DNA from: an uncultured Lachnospiraceae bacterium
Lineage (GTDB): Bacteria > Bacillota > Clostridia > Lachnospirales > Lachnospiraceae
Assembly: GCA_902773445.1 (NCBI GenBank)
Contig: CACYEU010000207.1
Location: 1 to 20,801, forward strand
DNA length: 20,801 nt
Reading direction: 5' to 3'
This document shows positions 12,902 to 20,801 of the stretch, one piece after another. A program made the translations under genes and the position numbers. The notes below the pieces were generated by a model, which ran no database searches, was not told the DNA's origin, and was given only the letters and a program-made list of their open reading frames with translations. Each line of letters starts with the position of its first letter. Within the stretch, counting starts at the first letter, position 1.

Positions 12902-15337
12902 ATGAAATACGGATATTTCGATGATGAACGCAAAGAATATGTCATTACAGACCCTAGGACTCCCCTCCCCTGGATCAATTACCTGGGATCGGATGATTTT
13001 TTCAGATTGATCTCCGGGACCGCAGGAGGTTACTGCTTCTATAAAGATGCAAGCCTGATGCGTATTACCCGCTACCGCTACAACAGTGACCGTCCCGACT
13101 CAAACGGACATTACTTCTATATTAAGGACGGCGCCAAGATCTGGAATCCGGGCTGGCAGCCGACACAGACAGGGCTGGCCGACTACACTTGCCGTCACGG
13201 TCTCGGTTACACCGTGATTGAAGGCAGGCGCAACGGTATCTGCGCAAAGCAGGAAGTCTTTGTCCCGCGCGGTGAGACCTGTGAAGTGACACGCATCACG
13301 TTGACAAATGAGAGTTATAAAGAAAGAAGCATCGAATTGTTCAGCTATGTCGAATTCTGTTTCTGGAATGCGCTCGACGATATGTCCAACTTCCAGCGCA
13401 ATTACTCTGTCGGTGAAGTTGAAGTCTGCGGCAGCGACATTTACCACAAGACTGAATTCCGTGAAAGGCGCAATCACTATGCGGTCTTTTCGGTCAACAA
13501 ACCGGTCGCGGGATTTGACACTGACAGATCAGCGTTCCTCGGTGCTTACAGCGGCCCTTCCAGACCCGAAGCCGTCGTCACCGGAAAGAGCAAGAACAGT
13601 ATCGCGCACGGCTGGGCTCCGATCGGAAGCCACCATCTGACCTGTGATTTAAAGCCCGGCGAATCCGAAAGTTTTATCTTCGTTCTCGCCTATTGTGAGA
13701 CAGGCAAAGACGATAAATTCGAAGCCCCCGGCATCATCAATAAGAAACCGGCTCAGGAGATCCTTGAAAAGTTCAGAACCGATGCCCAGGTGGATGTGGC
13801 TCTGATCAGACTCCGCGAGTACTGGAAAGATCTCCTCTCCGGCTTTAAGGTCTCCGGTTCCGATCCGGTCCTTGACAGAACTTTGAATATCTGGAATCAG
13901 TATCAGTGCATGGTGACGTTCAACATGAGCCGTTCAGCCAGCTATTACGAGAGCGGACTCGGGCGCGGCATGGGATTCAGAGACTCATGTCAGGACATCC
14001 TCGGATTTGTCCATATGATTCCGGAAAAAGCGCGCGAAAGAATCATCGATATCGCGAACACCCAGTTTGAGGACGGCAGTGCCTATCACCAGTATCAGCC
14101 GCTGACAAAGCGCGGCAACCTCGGCGTCGGCAGCGGATTCAACGACGATCCTCTCTGGCTGATCGCGGCTGCGTCAGCCTACTTAAGAGAGACCGGTGAC
14201 ACAACGATCCTCGGTGAAATGTGCGACTTTGACAACAACCATGACTGCGCGGCACCGTTGCTTGAGCATTTGAGGAGGAGTTTTAACTATACAGCGACAC
14301 ATCTCGGACCGCACGGTCTGCCGCTGATCGGAAGAGCCGACTGGAACGACTGTCTGAATCTGAACTGCTTTTCCGAAGAACCCGGTGAAAGTTTCCAGAC
14401 GACCGGCCCAAGCGAAGGACCTGTCGCGGAAAGTGTCTTCATCGGCGGCATGTTCGTCAAATACGGCCGCGAATTCGCTGAGATCCTCCGGGCGATCGGT
14501 CTCGGCGATGAAGCCGCTTCGGTCGAAGAGACTGTTGCGGAGGTCGAGCAGGCAGTGCTGACGGCAGGCTGGGACGGCGAATGGTTTATCAGGGCCTACG
14601 ATGCATTCGGCGATCCGGTCGGAAGTCATGCCTGTGACGAAGGCAGGATCTATATCGAACCGCAGGGCATGTGCGTGATGGCCGGGATCGGAGCCGACAA
14701 CGGGTACGCTGACAAAGCGCTTGAAAGCGCCGGCCGGTATCTTGAATGCGATTACGGTCTCGTTCTCTTAAACCCGCCGTACACCGCCTACCGCAAAGAG
14801 CTTGGCGAGATCACATCCTACCCGCCCGGATACAAGGAGAATGCCGGCGTCTTCTGCCACAACAACCCGTGGATCATCATTGCCGAGACGATGCGCGGAC
14901 ACGGAGCCAGAGCATTCGATCTGTTCAAAAAGATCTGTCCGCAGTACCTTGAGGAGATCAGTGAGATCCACAAGACCGAACCGTACGTTTACTGTCAGAT
15001 GGTCTCCGGCAAAGACGCGGCGGTCAAAGGCGAGGGCAAGAACAGCTGGCTGACCGGTTCAGCCTCATGGGGATTCACCGCGCTGAGCCAGTATATCATC
15101 GGCATCCGTCCCGAGATGAACGGGCTTCGGATCGATCCGTGCCTGCCGCCTTCATGCAAGGGTTTTCAGGCAAAACGCCGTTTCAGAGGCTGCGACTTCG
15201 ATATCACGGTTGACAGTCCCGACGGTGTCGAAAAAGGTGTCTGCTCCGTCACGGTCGACGGCAAAGCAATCGACGGCAATCTGATTCCTGTTCCCGAAGA
15301 GGGTGCAACCCTGTCCGTACATGTTATAATGGGGTAA
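12902..15337 (+). CDS. Cellobiose phosphorylase, glycoside hydrolase family 94
   Basis: The 811-residue enzyme opens with MKYGYFDDERKEYVITDPRT and continues PWINYLGSDDFF...SGTAGGYCFYKDA, a near-signature of GH94 cellobiose phosphorylases. It has the family's layout: N-terminal beta-sandwich (1-270), helical linker, (alpha/alpha)6 barrel (about 315-740) and C-terminal beta part. GMGFRDSCQDILGFVH and GRADWNDCLNL are both present. Asp483 of the WND triplet (481-483) aligns with the general acid of chitobiose/cellobiose phosphorylases. The reaction splits cellobiose with phosphate into glucose 1-phosphate and glucose, saving ATP. There is no signal peptide, so it is cytoplasmic and acts on imported sugar. 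A related GH94 specificity such as laminaribiose is less likely given the close N-terminal match. AAAGGAG precedes the ATG. Confidence 0.94.
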   Translation: MKYGYFDDERKEYVITDPRTPLPWINYLGSDDFFRLISGTAGGYCFYKDASLMRITRYRYNSDRPDSNGHYFYIKDGAKIWNPGWQPTQTGLADYTCRHGLGYTVIEGRRNGICAKQEVFVPRGETCEVTRITLTNESYKERSIELFSYVEFCFWNALDDMSNFQRNYSVGEVEVCGSDIYHKTEFRERRNHYAVFSVNKPVAGFDTDRSAFLGAYSGPSRPEAVVTGKSKNSIAHGWAPIGSHHLTCDLKPGESESFIFVLAYCETGKDDKFEAPGIINKKPAQEILEKFRTDAQVDVALIRLREYWKDLLSGFKVSGSDPVLDRTLNIWNQYQCMVTFNMSRSASYYESGLGRGMGFRDSCQDILGFVHMIPEKARERIIDIANTQFEDGSAYHQYQPLTKRGNLGVGSGFNDDPLWLIAAASAYLRETGDTTILGEMCDFDNNHDCAAPLLEHLRRSFNYTATHLGPHGLPLIGRADWNDCLNLNCFSEEPGESFQTTGPSEGPVAESVFIGGMFVKYGREFAEILRAIGLGDEAASVEETVAEVEQAVLTAGWDGEWFIRAYDAFGDPVGSHACDEGRIYIEPQGMCVMAGIGADNGYADKALESAGRYLECDYGLVLLNPPYTAYRKELGEITSYPPGYKENAGVFCHNNPWIIIAETMRGHGARAFDLFKKICPQYLEEISEIHKTEPYVYCQMVSGKDAAVKGEGKNSWLTGSASWGFTALSQYIIGIRPEMNGLRIDPCLPPSCKGFQAKRRFRGCDFDITVDSPDGVEKGVCSVTVDGKAIDGNLIPVPEEGATLSVHVIMG

Positions 15338-15346
15338 ACGGACAGG
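15310..15346 (+). promoter_or_regulatory. Stem-loop over the phosphorylase stop that partly covers the GH1 ribosome binding site
   Basis: CCTGTCCGT (15310-15318) and ACGGACAGG (15338-15346) are perfectly complementary, giving a 9-bp stem with a 19-base loop that contains the phosphorylase stop codon (15335-15337). The right arm takes in the first three bases of the GH1 ribosome binding site AGGAGG (15344-15349). Ribosomes finishing the phosphorylase would melt the stem and free the site, so the likely role is translational coupling. Confidence 0.55.
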
Positions 15347-15357
15347 AGGAATCAATT

Positions 15358-16704
15358 ATGCATTTTCCGAAAGATTTTGTCTGGGGCACAGCGAGTGCCT
15401 CGTATCAGATCGAAGGCGGCACCTGTGAAGATGATAAGGGGCCTTCGATCTGGGATACATTTACCCATACTCCCGGAAAGATCGCCGACGGCTGTAACGG
15501 TGATACGGCCTGCGATGCCTACCATCGGTTCGAAGAAGACCTCGACTTGATGAAGGAGCTCGGTATCCCGAACTACCGCTTCAGTATCAGCTGGCCCCGT
15601 GTGATCCCGGACGGATACGGCACTGTGTCAGAGAAAGGACTTGCGTACTACGACAAAGTCATCGACGGCTGTCTCGCGCGGGGCATCACGCCGTGGATCA
15701 CTCTCTACCACTGGGATCTTCCGCAGGCGCTGCAGGATCAAGGTGGTTGGGAGAATCGCCGAACAGCCGAATTCTTCCGCGATTATGTCGCGGTCGTCAC
15801 TAAGCATTTCGGGACGAAGGTCAACCGCTATATCACATTAAACGAGCCGCAGATCAGTATCGGTGTCGGTTACTGCGACGGCACACATGCGCCCGGACTC
15901 ACGCTGGAGCCCGAAGCTCAGTTCAATGCCTGGCACAATATGATGCTCGCGCACGGAATGGCTGTGCAGACGATCAGAGCAAATGCTCCTCATGCGCAGG
16001 TCGGCGTTGCCTCATGCGGTACGGTTGCCTGTGTTCCCGGTCATCCGGAGGAAACTCCGCAGGAAGTGGCCGACTATGCATTCAGTTCTCATGATGAAGA
16101 CGGTAAGCCGCACCACTTCTACGGCAATCACTGGTTCCTCGATCCGGCAGTCAAAGGTGCTTATCCCGCCGATCAGACATCTCCATGGTATGAATACTCG
16201 CAAAATGCCCCTATTGAAGATCTCAGTACAATCTGTCAGCCGTTGGATTTTATCGGACTGAACATTTACCACGGTGCGGTACTTGATCCCGACAACGGAT
16301 ACGAGCCAGTTCCGCGTTATCCGGGGCAGGTCCGGACTGCCTTCGGATGGCCGATCACACCGGAAGCCCTCTACTGGGGGCCGCGCCTGATTCATGAGCG
16401 TTACGGTCTCCCGGTCATGATCACCGAGAATGGCCGCAGCTGCAACGATCAGGTATTCCTGGACGGCAAGGTGCACGATCCGGACCGGATCGACTATCTG
16501 CAGAGATATCTGACCGAGCTTTCGCAGGCACGCGAGGACGGGATCCCTGTGCTGGGTTATTTCCACTGGTCGCTGACCGATAACTTTGAATGGGCTGAAG
16601 GGTTCAATCAGCGATTCGGCCTGATTTATATCGACTATCGTACATGTAAGCGAATCCCTAAAGACAGTGCATACTGGTACTCTGATCTGATTAGGAAAAA
16701 CTGA
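15358..16704 (+). CDS. Beta-glucosidase, glycoside hydrolase family 1
   Basis: The 448-residue protein starts FPKDFVWGTASASYQIEG, the classic GH1 N-terminal signature. The acid/base is Glu163 in TLNEP and the nucleophile is Glu357 in ITENG. The sugar-binding motif near the end reads NFEWAEGF (Glu411, Trp412). That Glu-Trp pair is typical of beta-glucosidases on free sugars; 6-phospho-beta-glucosidases have a Ser/Lys phosphate-binding pattern here. It therefore suits an importer that does not phosphorylate its cargo. It is cytoplasmic, with no signal peptide, and should hydrolyse cellobiose, cellodextrins or aryl/alkyl beta-glucosides to glucose. AGGAGG lies eight bases before the ATG, which follows the phosphorylase stop by 20 bp. 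Confidence 0.95.
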   Translation: MHFPKDFVWGTASASYQIEGGTCEDDKGPSIWDTFTHTPGKIADGCNGDTACDAYHRFEEDLDLMKELGIPNYRFSISWPRVIPDGYGTVSEKGLAYYDKVIDGCLARGITPWITLYHWDLPQALQDQGGWENRRTAEFFRDYVAVVTKHFGTKVNRYITLNEPQISIGVGYCDGTHAPGLTLEPEAQFNAWHNMMLAHGMAVQTIRANAPHAQVGVASCGTVACVPGHPEETPQEVADYAFSSHDEDGKPHHFYGNHWFLDPAVKGAYPADQTSPWYEYSQNAPIEDLSTICQPLDFIGLNIYHGAVLDPDNGYEPVPRYPGQVRTAFGWPITPEALYWGPRLIHERYGLPVMITENGRSCNDQVFLDGKVHDPDRIDYLQRYLTELSQAREDGIPVLGYFHWSLTDNFEWAEGFNQRFGLIYIDYRTCKRIPKDSAYWYSDLIRKN

Positions 16705-16706
16705 GG

Positions 16707-18476
16707 ATGAAACAAAAAAACAATCTGAAACTGATTGAAAAAATCATGTTCCGCCTGCTGCCGCTCCAGATCCTTCTGGCAGTCATCCCGGCAGTCAACG
16801 GAATCGTCTCGGGTCTGTTCGCGAGCAATTTCATCGGAGAAGACGCGATGAGCGTGGTCGCACTGTATGCTCCGGTCACACAGCTTCTCAGCGCGGTCAA
16901 TCTGATGCTGATGGGCGGATCACAGATCCTCTGCGGCCAGTTTATGGGGCGCAATCAAAAAGACCGCGCGAGCAGTCTCTTCTCTCTTAATATGATCATC
17001 TCAACGATCATTGCATGCGTGATCATGGTGATCCTTCTCAGTTCCTGGACCTTTGATCTGACGCGGTTTATTGTGAAAGATGCTCAGATCCGCTTGTTGT
17101 TTAACCGATATATTGCCGGTCAGGCCGTCGGTATCATTCCGCTGATGCTCGGTCAGCAAATGTCAGCCTTCCTTTCACTTGAGAACCGTATGCGCAGGAC
17201 AACGGCAGCGTCAGTCGCTTTTATCGTGGTCAACTTTATCCTCGACTATCTGTTCATTGTCGTCATGCATTATGGCGTATTCGGTCTGGCTCTTGCCTCT
17301 TCGCTTGGCTACTGGGTATTCTTCCTGATCCAGTTTTTCGGCTTTGCCGGAGGGAAAGGATTCCTGCGGTTCAGTCTGCGGAAATGTCATTTCAGAGATT
17401 TTGAACAGATCCTCAAAATCGGTCTTCCGGGTTCTCTCTCTCAGGGATATCAGACAGTCAGAAGACTGATCGTCAACAGTCTTGTGCTCACATTTGTCGG
17501 CAGCGTGGGACTTTCAGCCTTCGCTGCTTCAGACATGCTTTTCGGTGTTGTCTGGGCGGTTCCGAACGGGATGCTCGCGGTATCGCGGATGATGATGAGT
17601 ATCAGTATCGGTGAGGAGGACAGACAGAGTCTGGCTGATGTGATGCGAGTAATGTTCCGGCGGTTTGTGCCGATCATGGCCGCAATCTCAGTGCTCATTT
17701 CTGTCTTTGCCGTCCCGTTGACCAGGATGTTCTATCAGGATCCGTCAGCGCCTGTCTTTGAGATGGCGGTCTGGGGTTTCAGGATCCTTCCGTTCTGTAT
17801 GCCGCTTTCCATGATCATGATGCACTTTGTCTGCTTCGGTCAGGAGGCGAACAAGCAGATTCTTGTTCATACTCTCTCGGTTGCGGACGGTGTGCTGGAC
17901 GTTGCCGGGTTCTCCGCACTGCTGGTTCCGTTTGTCGGCATTCGAGGAGTCTTCGAGGCCAATATTCTGAACGGCATCGTGACGACTCTGATCATCCTGT
18001 TCTATTCATTGATCAAAAACGGTTATTTCCCGCGCAATATGGAGGAGCTGATGGTCATCCCGAAGACATTCGGTGTTCCTGCCGGGCAGCGGATGGATCT
18101 GTCGCTAAAGACAATGGACGAGGTCATATCAGTTTCGGAGGCAGTACAGGTCTTCTGTGAGAATCAGGACATCGAACACCGGCGCGCGATGCTTGCAGGA
18201 CTGTGCATGGAGGAAATGGCAGGCAACGTGATCAGCCACGGTTTCACAAAGGACAACAAAAAACACACTGTCGATGTGCGTGTCGTGCGCAAAAACAACG
18301 ATGTGATCATGCGTATCAAAGATGACTGTGTGTATTTCGATCCGATCGAACGCCTCAAATCTTTCGATCCCGATGACCCATGCAGAAATGTCGGCATACA
18401 GCTTGTCACCTCGATCGCCAAGGATGTCTCATATCAGAGCATCCTCGGTCTGAATGTCCTGACGATCAAGCTCTGA
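16707..18476 (+). CDS. MATE-family transporter fused to a C-terminal RsbW-like (HATPase) domain
   Basis: The 589-residue protein has two parts. Residues 1-445 are a MATE-type transporter of about 12 helices, with VNGIVSGLFASNFIGEDAMS near the start and a repeated half at about 235-445. MATE pumps use sodium or proton gradients to export small, often aromatic or cationic molecules. Residues about 460-589 resemble anti-sigma-factor kinases (RsbW/SpoIIAB, HATPase_c_2): EEMAGNVISHGF with N-box Asn507, then RIKDDCVYFDP and NVGIQLVTSIAKDVSY. The usual glycines of the DxGxG box are replaced (DDCVYF), so ATP binding may be altered. The gene starts two bases after the GH1 stop with only a weak ribosome binding site (AGGAAAA, plus GAGG next to the ATG), so it is probably co-expressed. 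Its substrate, and what the ATPase-like part senses, are unknown. Confidence 0.9.
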   Translation: MKQKNNLKLIEKIMFRLLPLQILLAVIPAVNGIVSGLFASNFIGEDAMSVVALYAPVTQLLSAVNLMLMGGSQILCGQFMGRNQKDRASSLFSLNMIISTIIACVIMVILLSSWTFDLTRFIVKDAQIRLLFNRYIAGQAVGIIPLMLGQQMSAFLSLENRMRRTTAASVAFIVVNFILDYLFIVVMHYGVFGLALASSLGYWVFFLIQFFGFAGGKGFLRFSLRKCHFRDFEQILKIGLPGSLSQGYQTVRRLIVNSLVLTFVGSVGLSAFAASDMLFGVVWAVPNGMLAVSRMMMSISIGEEDRQSLADVMRVMFRRFVPIMAAISVLISVFAVPLTRMFYQDPSAPVFEMAVWGFRILPFCMPLSMIMMHFVCFGQEANKQILVHTLSVADGVLDVAGFSALLVPFVGIRGVFEANILNGIVTTLIILFYSLIKNGYFPRNMEELMVIPKTFGVPAGQRMDLSLKTMDEVISVSEAVQVFCENQDIEHRRAMLAGLCMEEMAGNVISHGFTKDNKKHTVDVRVVRKNNDVIMRIKDDCVYFDPIERLKSFDPDDPCRNVGIQLVTSIAKDVSYQSILGLNVLTIKL

Positions 18477-18494
18477 AATCAATCAAGTACAGAG

Positions 18495-18529
18495 AAAAGG
18501 AGCAGCGAACTTTATCGCTGCTCCTTTTT
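18495..18529. terminator. Bidirectional intrinsic terminator
   Basis: Perfect 14-bp stem: AAAAGGAGCAGCGA (18495-18508), six-base loop ACTTTA, TCGCTGCTCCTTTT (18515-18528), then another T. The A-tract on one side and T-tract on the other let it end both the plus-strand MATE operon and the convergent minus-strand repeat-protein gene, whose stop is at 18561-18563. Confidence 0.93.
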
Positions 18530-18560
18530 AGTGAATCATTTTGCTTCATACAGTTCCGGC

Positions 18561-20801
18561 TTACTTGGCTGCCCGGAAAGCAATGCCCTCCTGTCTCCAT
18601 CCGTAATCCGGAAGCGTATCGTACTCTTTCTTACTCTTCGTGAAATGGTGTGATCCGCGTACGAAGCTCTTATTGTACAGACGGTAGATCGGAATATCGC
18701 CTCCCGAGTAGAATAACGGTTTGGCGTTGTTGTCGTACACCCATCCGTACTGCGTTGTCAGAACTTCCGTCTCATGGAGATCGGATGTGTAGTGATGATC
18801 ACCGGTCTTCTTGTTGAACAGACGGTAGACACCCTTCACGGTCGCGTCTCCGCCCCATGTTGCGGTTTCGCCGCCGGCCTTGTCTGGCTTCGGAGCATAC
18901 CAGGCAATGCCTTCCTGCTTCCAGCCGTAGCCGGTACCCGGCAGGGTATCGTACTCTTTCTTGCTGGCTGTCCACAGGTGTTCCTTCGTATTCGGGTTAT
19001 ACAAGCGATAGATTGTCACAACTTCAAGCTTCGGAACAGCCGTTGTCGCTGTCTGAGTTTCGAATGCTTCGTTCTCAAACTCAGCGGTATAGGTCTTCTC
19101 TCCTTCTGCATTGATCGTTGCCTTCTTTGTCACTTTCGAAGTGGTCTTGACTGTCTCGGTTTCCTTATGCTTGTCATCGCGGCCGCAGACGCGTGTCGCG
19201 GTGACTTTGCTGTTGTCTGTTGTCCACTCATAGACCGGTGCACCCCAGTCATGGCCGAGAGCATCAATATTTTCAACCGTCTTGCTCTGTACTGCAAATG
19301 CAGGATTGCTGAACTCAGCCGTGTAGGTCGTTTCACCCTTGGTATCACAGGTCGGATCTTTAGTGATCGCTGAAGTTGTATTGACAATCTCAGCCTCCAC
19401 ATGTGTCGGATCATTTGCACAAATGCGGATCGCCGTCACTTTGCTGTTGTCCTCTGTCCATGCATAAGACGGTGTGCCCCAGTCGTGTCCGAGTGCATCA
19501 ATGTCCTCGAGTGTCTTGGACTGTGTCTCAAATGCCTCGTTGCTGAACTCAGCCGTGTAGGTCGTCTTGCCCTTCTCCTCGCAGGTTGCCGGTTTCGTGA
19601 CTTCAGAAGTCACATCGGCTGTCTCGGCCTCTGTGTGGCTCGGGTCATTAGCACAGACACGGGTCGCCGTTACTGTCTTGTTATCGTCAGACCACTCATA
19701 GGACGGCGTGCCGTATGCATGACCGGTCTTTGCGACAACGATGTCTTCCGTATTGTACTCAGTCGCATCCGGCTGATCAGAGGAGAACATCTTGCCACAC
19801 GGATAGTCTCCCTGATCGCAGATCCAGTATTCGATATTTCCGTCCTCTTCACAAGTCGCCGCGACTTCCGGTACATGGGTCAGACCGTGGACATGATCGG
19901 TCCTCGGGATCACACGCTCCTCAACATGAGCAGGATCATTCTGACAGACACGTCTCTCGAGACCCTCGTTCTGCTCGTCTGCCGGAGTTACTGTCTCCCA
20001 CTCACCCCAGTCGTGTCCTGTGGCAGCTACTGTCACTGTCTTGGTCTGTGGCTCAAAGCCGGCATTCTCAAAGGTCGCCGTGTACCTGGTCTCGCCTGCT
20101 CCTTCACAGGTCGGTGCTGTGACGACTTCTTCTTCAGTATCAGCATCTTCAGTTTCAGTGTGGCTTGCATCATTTGCACAGACGCGGGTCGCCGTGACTG
20201 AGCTGTTGTCCTCTGCCCACTCATATGTTGGTGTGCCCCAGTTATGACCTAGTGCATTGATATCAGCAACGGTCTTTGTCTGCTTTTCAAATGCCTCGTT
20301 GGTGAAGGTTGCCGTATAGGTCGTCTCGCCCTTTGTCTCGCATGTCGCGGGCTTTGTGATCTCGGAAGAAGCTGTCACTGTCTGGGTCTCCTTATGATCC
20401 CTATCGCGCCTGCAGATATGTGCTGCGGTCACAGTTGTATTGTCTTCTGACCACTCGTATGTCGGATCAGCCCAGTCGTGGCCGAGTGCGGCAACATCTC
20501 CAAGTGTCTTGGTCTGTGTCGCAAATGCTTCATTCTCAAAGGTCGCCGTGTAGGTCGTCTCACCCTTCGCCTCGCAGGTTGCCTGTTTCGTGACTTCAGA
20601 TGTCACATCGGCTGTCTCGGTCTCTACGTGACTCGAATCGTTAGCGCAAATACGAGTCGCCGTTACTTTGCTGTTGTCCTCTGTCCACTCATATGTTGGA
20701 GTACCCCAGTCGTGGCCGAGTGGATCAATGTCCACCTTCTTGCTGGCTGTGTACTCATCTTCTCCGAATGTGACTGAAGCGGTATAGACAGCCTTACCTG
20801 C
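18561..20801 (-). CDS. Large repeat protein with C-terminal DUF5648-like module, 5' end beyond window
   Basis: The frame stays open to the right edge: 22 residues (AGKAVYTASVTFGEDEYTAS then KK) precede the first possible GTG at 20735, so the true start is outside and 746 residues are visible. Seven tandem units follow, mostly 77-78 residues, each built as LGHDWG.P.YEW..DN..VTATR.C..D..H.E, a spacer, then ATC...GE.TYTA.F.NEAF..Q.KT. The C-terminal 155 residues hold three copies of a YRLYN...H..T...EYDTL..YGW..EGIA.Y module (DUF5648-like), often found at the ends of secreted or surface proteins of gut Bacillota. The N-terminal part, which should carry the signal peptide and any catalytic domain, is not visible. 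No LPXTG anchor is present. A secreted or wall-bound adhesin or enzyme is likely but unproven. Confidence 0.88.
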   Translation of the reverse strand, partial: AGKAVYTASVTFGEDEYTASKKVDIDPLGHDWGTPTYEWTEDNSKVTATRICANDSSHVETETADVTSEVTKQATCEAKGETTYTATFENEAFATQTKTLGDVAALGHDWADPTYEWSEDNTTVTAAHICRRDRDHKETQTVTASSEITKPATCETKGETTYTATFTNEAFEKQTKTVADINALGHNWGTPTYEWAEDNSSVTATRVCANDASHTETEDADTEEEVVTAPTCEGAGETRYTATFENAGFEPQTKTVTVAATGHDWGEWETVTPADEQNEGLERRVCQNDPAHVEERVIPRTDHVHGLTHVPEVAATCEEDGNIEYWICDQGDYPCGKMFSSDQPDATEYNTEDIVVAKTGHAYGTPSYEWSDDNKTVTATRVCANDPSHTEAETADVTSEVTKPATCEEKGKTTYTAEFSNEAFETQSKTLEDIDALGHDWGTPSYAWTEDNSKVTAIRICANDPTHVEAEIVNTTSAITKDPTCDTKGETTYTAEFSNPAFAVQSKTVENIDALGHDWGAPVYEWTTDNSKVTATRVCGRDDKHKETETVKTTSKVTKKATINAEGEKTYTAEFENEAFETQTATTAVPKLEVVTIYRLYNPNTKEHLWTASKKEYDTLPGTGYGWKQEGIAWYAPKPDKAGGETATWGGDATVKGVYRLFNKKTGDHHYTSDLHETEVLTTQYGWVYDNNAKPLFYSGGDIPIYRLYNKSFVRGSHHFTKSKKEYDTLPDYGWRQEGIAFRAAK
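18564..19025 (-). other. Three C-terminal YRLYN/YGW modules (DUF5648-like) within the repeat protein
   Basis: The modules begin YRLYNPNTKEHLWTASKKEY, YRLFNKKTGDHHYTSDLHET and YRLYNKSFVRGSHHFTKSKK, and each ends in an YGW...A.Y/F type strand. Spacing is about 50-60 residues. Such modules occur at the C-terminus of many secreted proteins of anaerobic Bacillota and have been proposed to mediate binding. The ligand is not known. Confidence 0.7.
19029..20723 (-). repeat. Seven tandem ~78-residue coding repeats
   Basis: Units begin near 20723, 20489, 20255, 20024, 19730, 19496 and 19262 (reading leftwards) and end at 19029. Six have a period of 231-234 bp; the fourth is 294 bp and divergent, with HVHGLTHVPEVAATCEEDGN and extra cysteines. 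Every unit keeps a GH and the Cys-(5)-His pair. The second cysteine (ATC or a variant) is lost in the last unit, which reads ATINAEGE. DNA identity between units is high enough to invite recombination and assembly errors. Confidence 0.88.

Noticed and set aside
15325..15330. TATAAT at the end of the phosphorylase gene as an internal promoter
   Set aside because: No acceptable -35 lies 16-18 bp upstream, and the bases are explained by codons and the junction stem-loop.
19401..20201. Plus-strand repetitive open frames opposite the repeat protein
   Set aside because: They mirror the periodicity of the minus-strand repeats and show no independent features.
19029..20723. Possible CRISPR array at the right end, because of regular repeats
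   Set aside because: The period is 231-294 bp, units are protein-coding throughout, and there are no short identical repeats with unique spacers.

Overview
The window reads as a chromosomal segment of a Bacillota (Firmicutes) anaerobe. Evidence: strong AAGGAGG-type ribosome binding sites before most genes, sigma-A style promoters, a lipoprotein signal on the sugar-binding protein, and a surface-type protein made of 'LGHDW...C..D..H' repeats with a C-terminal 'YRLYN...YGW' module, typical of gut and oral Clostridia and Erysipelotrichia. The genus cannot be fixed from sequence alone. No rRNA, tRNA, CRISPR array, transposase or phage gene was seen.

Left block (1-6953, all minus strand). In transcription order: a lysoplasmalogenase-like membrane protein (YhhN/TMEM86 family), a diacylglycerol-kinase-family lipid kinase, a two-gene ABC-2 exporter, a Nudix hydrolase, a three-part YunG-like/GT1-glycosyltransferase/membrane-anchor fusion, and an isoprenylcysteine-methyltransferase-like membrane enzyme cut by the left edge. 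Spacings are short or overlapping, apart from about 100 bp between the kinase and the ABC ATPase. Several members act, or could act, on lipids or at the membrane.

Central block (6968-16704). This is a complete cellobiose/beta-glucoside uptake and breakdown locus. Minus strand: LacI-type regulator, sugar-binding lipoprotein, two permeases, MsmK/MalK-type ATPase. Plus strand: GH94 cellobiose phosphorylase and GH1 beta-glucosidase. Two sigma-A promoters with 17-bp spacers diverge from a 415-bp control region. Each has a copy of the same near-palindromic operator (TTTACGAA, six bases, TTCGTAAA) just downstream of its -10 box, so one repressor should control itself, the transporter and the enzymes. 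Uptake is by ABC transporter and the GH1 enzyme has a non-phosphorylated-substrate signature, so the sugar should enter unphosphorylated. An intrinsic terminator between the binding-protein gene and the permeases probably sets binding protein above permease. A stem-loop across the phosphorylase stop codon partly hides the ribosome binding site of the GH1 gene.

Right block (16707-20801). Two bases after the GH1 stop begins a MATE transporter with a C-terminal RsbW-like ATPase domain, followed by a bidirectional terminator. Convergent to it is the 3' part of a large repeat protein whose start lies beyond the right edge.

Items most worth follow-up are the symmetric operator architecture with its extra degenerate half-sites, the YunG-glycosyltransferase-membrane fusion, the MATE-ATPase fusion in a disaccharide operon, and the apparently leaderless lysoplasmalogenase gene. 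I saw nothing that is clearly a wholly new defence or mobile system.
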